Assembly (NCBI GenBank): GCA_009780875.1
Contig: WQZE01000090.1
Span: 1-5,309 of the forward strand
Source: Bacillota bacterium
Lineage (GTDB): Bacteria; Bacillota; Clostridia; Christensenellales; Pumilibacteraceae
DNA: 5,309 nucleotides
Direction: 5' to 3'
Shown: one piece after another, positions 5,183 to 5,309 of the stretch
How the letters are laid out: each line of letters starts with the position of its first letter
Numbering within the stretch: the stretch's first letter is position 1
Made by a program: the position numbers and the translations under genes
Notes under the pieces: generated by a model
Seen by the model: the letters and a program-made list of their open reading frames with translations, nothing else
Told to the model about the DNA's origin: nothing
Database searches by the model: none

Positions 5183-5309
5183 GTGTCAAGTGTTTTTCTA
5201 TTATTTTGTTATTATTTTTTAAAACACTTGGGTATCTACGGCTTCTGCTTCCAATCTCTCATAAGTTTCCCCCTTATGGAGACACTCTTGGCATTGTTTA
5301 CAAAACAAA
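5183..5309. repeat. 127-bp direct repeat, right copy (reaches window edge)
   Basis: Matches 3706-3832 at about 95% identity, same orientation. It keeps both hairpins: CAAGTGTTTT (5187-5196) with AAAACACTTG (5221-5230), loop 24 nt, and the CATAAG/CTTATG hairpin near 5258-5283. The match continues to the last base of the window, so the true repeat may be longer. Confidence 0.93.
5219..5309 (-). CDS. Possible C-terminal end of an unidentified Cys-rich protein (partial)
   Basis: On the minus strand the last 29 codons of a frame entering from beyond the window read LFCKQCQECLHKGE followed by TYERLEAEAVDTQVF and a TAA stop at 5219-5221. The CxxCxxC cluster (CKQCQEC) could bind metal. I do not recognise the protein. 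Support is limited to amino-acid composition and an open frame; the left repeat copy carries a frameshift in the same reading. The final codons (CAA GTG TTT TAA) form one arm of inverted repeat B, so the stop codon and the hairpin overlap. The alternative is a non-coding structured repeat with a chance open frame. Confidence 0.35.
   Translation of the reverse strand, partial: LFCKQCQECLHKGETYERLEAEAVDTQVF

Overview
The window looks like chromosomal DNA of a Firmicute, most likely an uncultured member of the Clostridia. The evidence is a large (Alu-domain-bearing) SRP RNA of the Firmicutes type, consensus sigma-A promoters with 17-bp spacers, strong AAGGAGG-type ribosome binding sites, and a PHP-containing DnaE preceded by an HPr-like gene. 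The genetic code is standard: UGA ends both plus-strand genes. I cannot name the genus.

Left part, minus strand (1-3267): a three-gene unit reading leftward, rdgB (dITP/XTP pyrophosphatase), then an HPr-like protein that has lost the phosphocarrier histidine, then dnaE (replicative polymerase alpha subunit, cut by the window edge after 775 codons). One strong extended -10 promoter lies so close to the rdgB ATG that the transcript should be leaderless. The unit joins nucleotide-pool cleaning, a possible carbon-status sensor and DNA synthesis.

Middle (3326-3660), minus strand: a complete large SRP RNA gene with its own promoter, closing 5'/3' helix and a possible weak terminator.

Right part (3658-5309), an accessory-looking segment: a two-gene plus-strand operon under a perfect TTGACA-N17-TATAAT promoter and ending in a good intrinsic terminator. 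It encodes a 259-aa membrane-anchored protein with a long helical segment and a Gly/Ala-rich hydrophobic C-terminal domain, followed by an 81-aa protein with two membrane helices and a coiled-coil tail. Neither is a family I can name. The layout resembles a bacteriocin-like effector with an immunity-type partner, which is inference only. Two copies of a 127-bp direct repeat (about 95% identical) flank the operon; the right copy touches the window edge.

Next to the left repeat are two tandem hairpins with matching 25-nt loops but different, fully complementary stems, which suggests selection for structure. The right repeat copy can also be read on the minus strand as the C-terminal end of a protein, while the left copy carries a frameshift in that reading. 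The repeat could therefore be a duplicated gene tail or a structured non-coding element.
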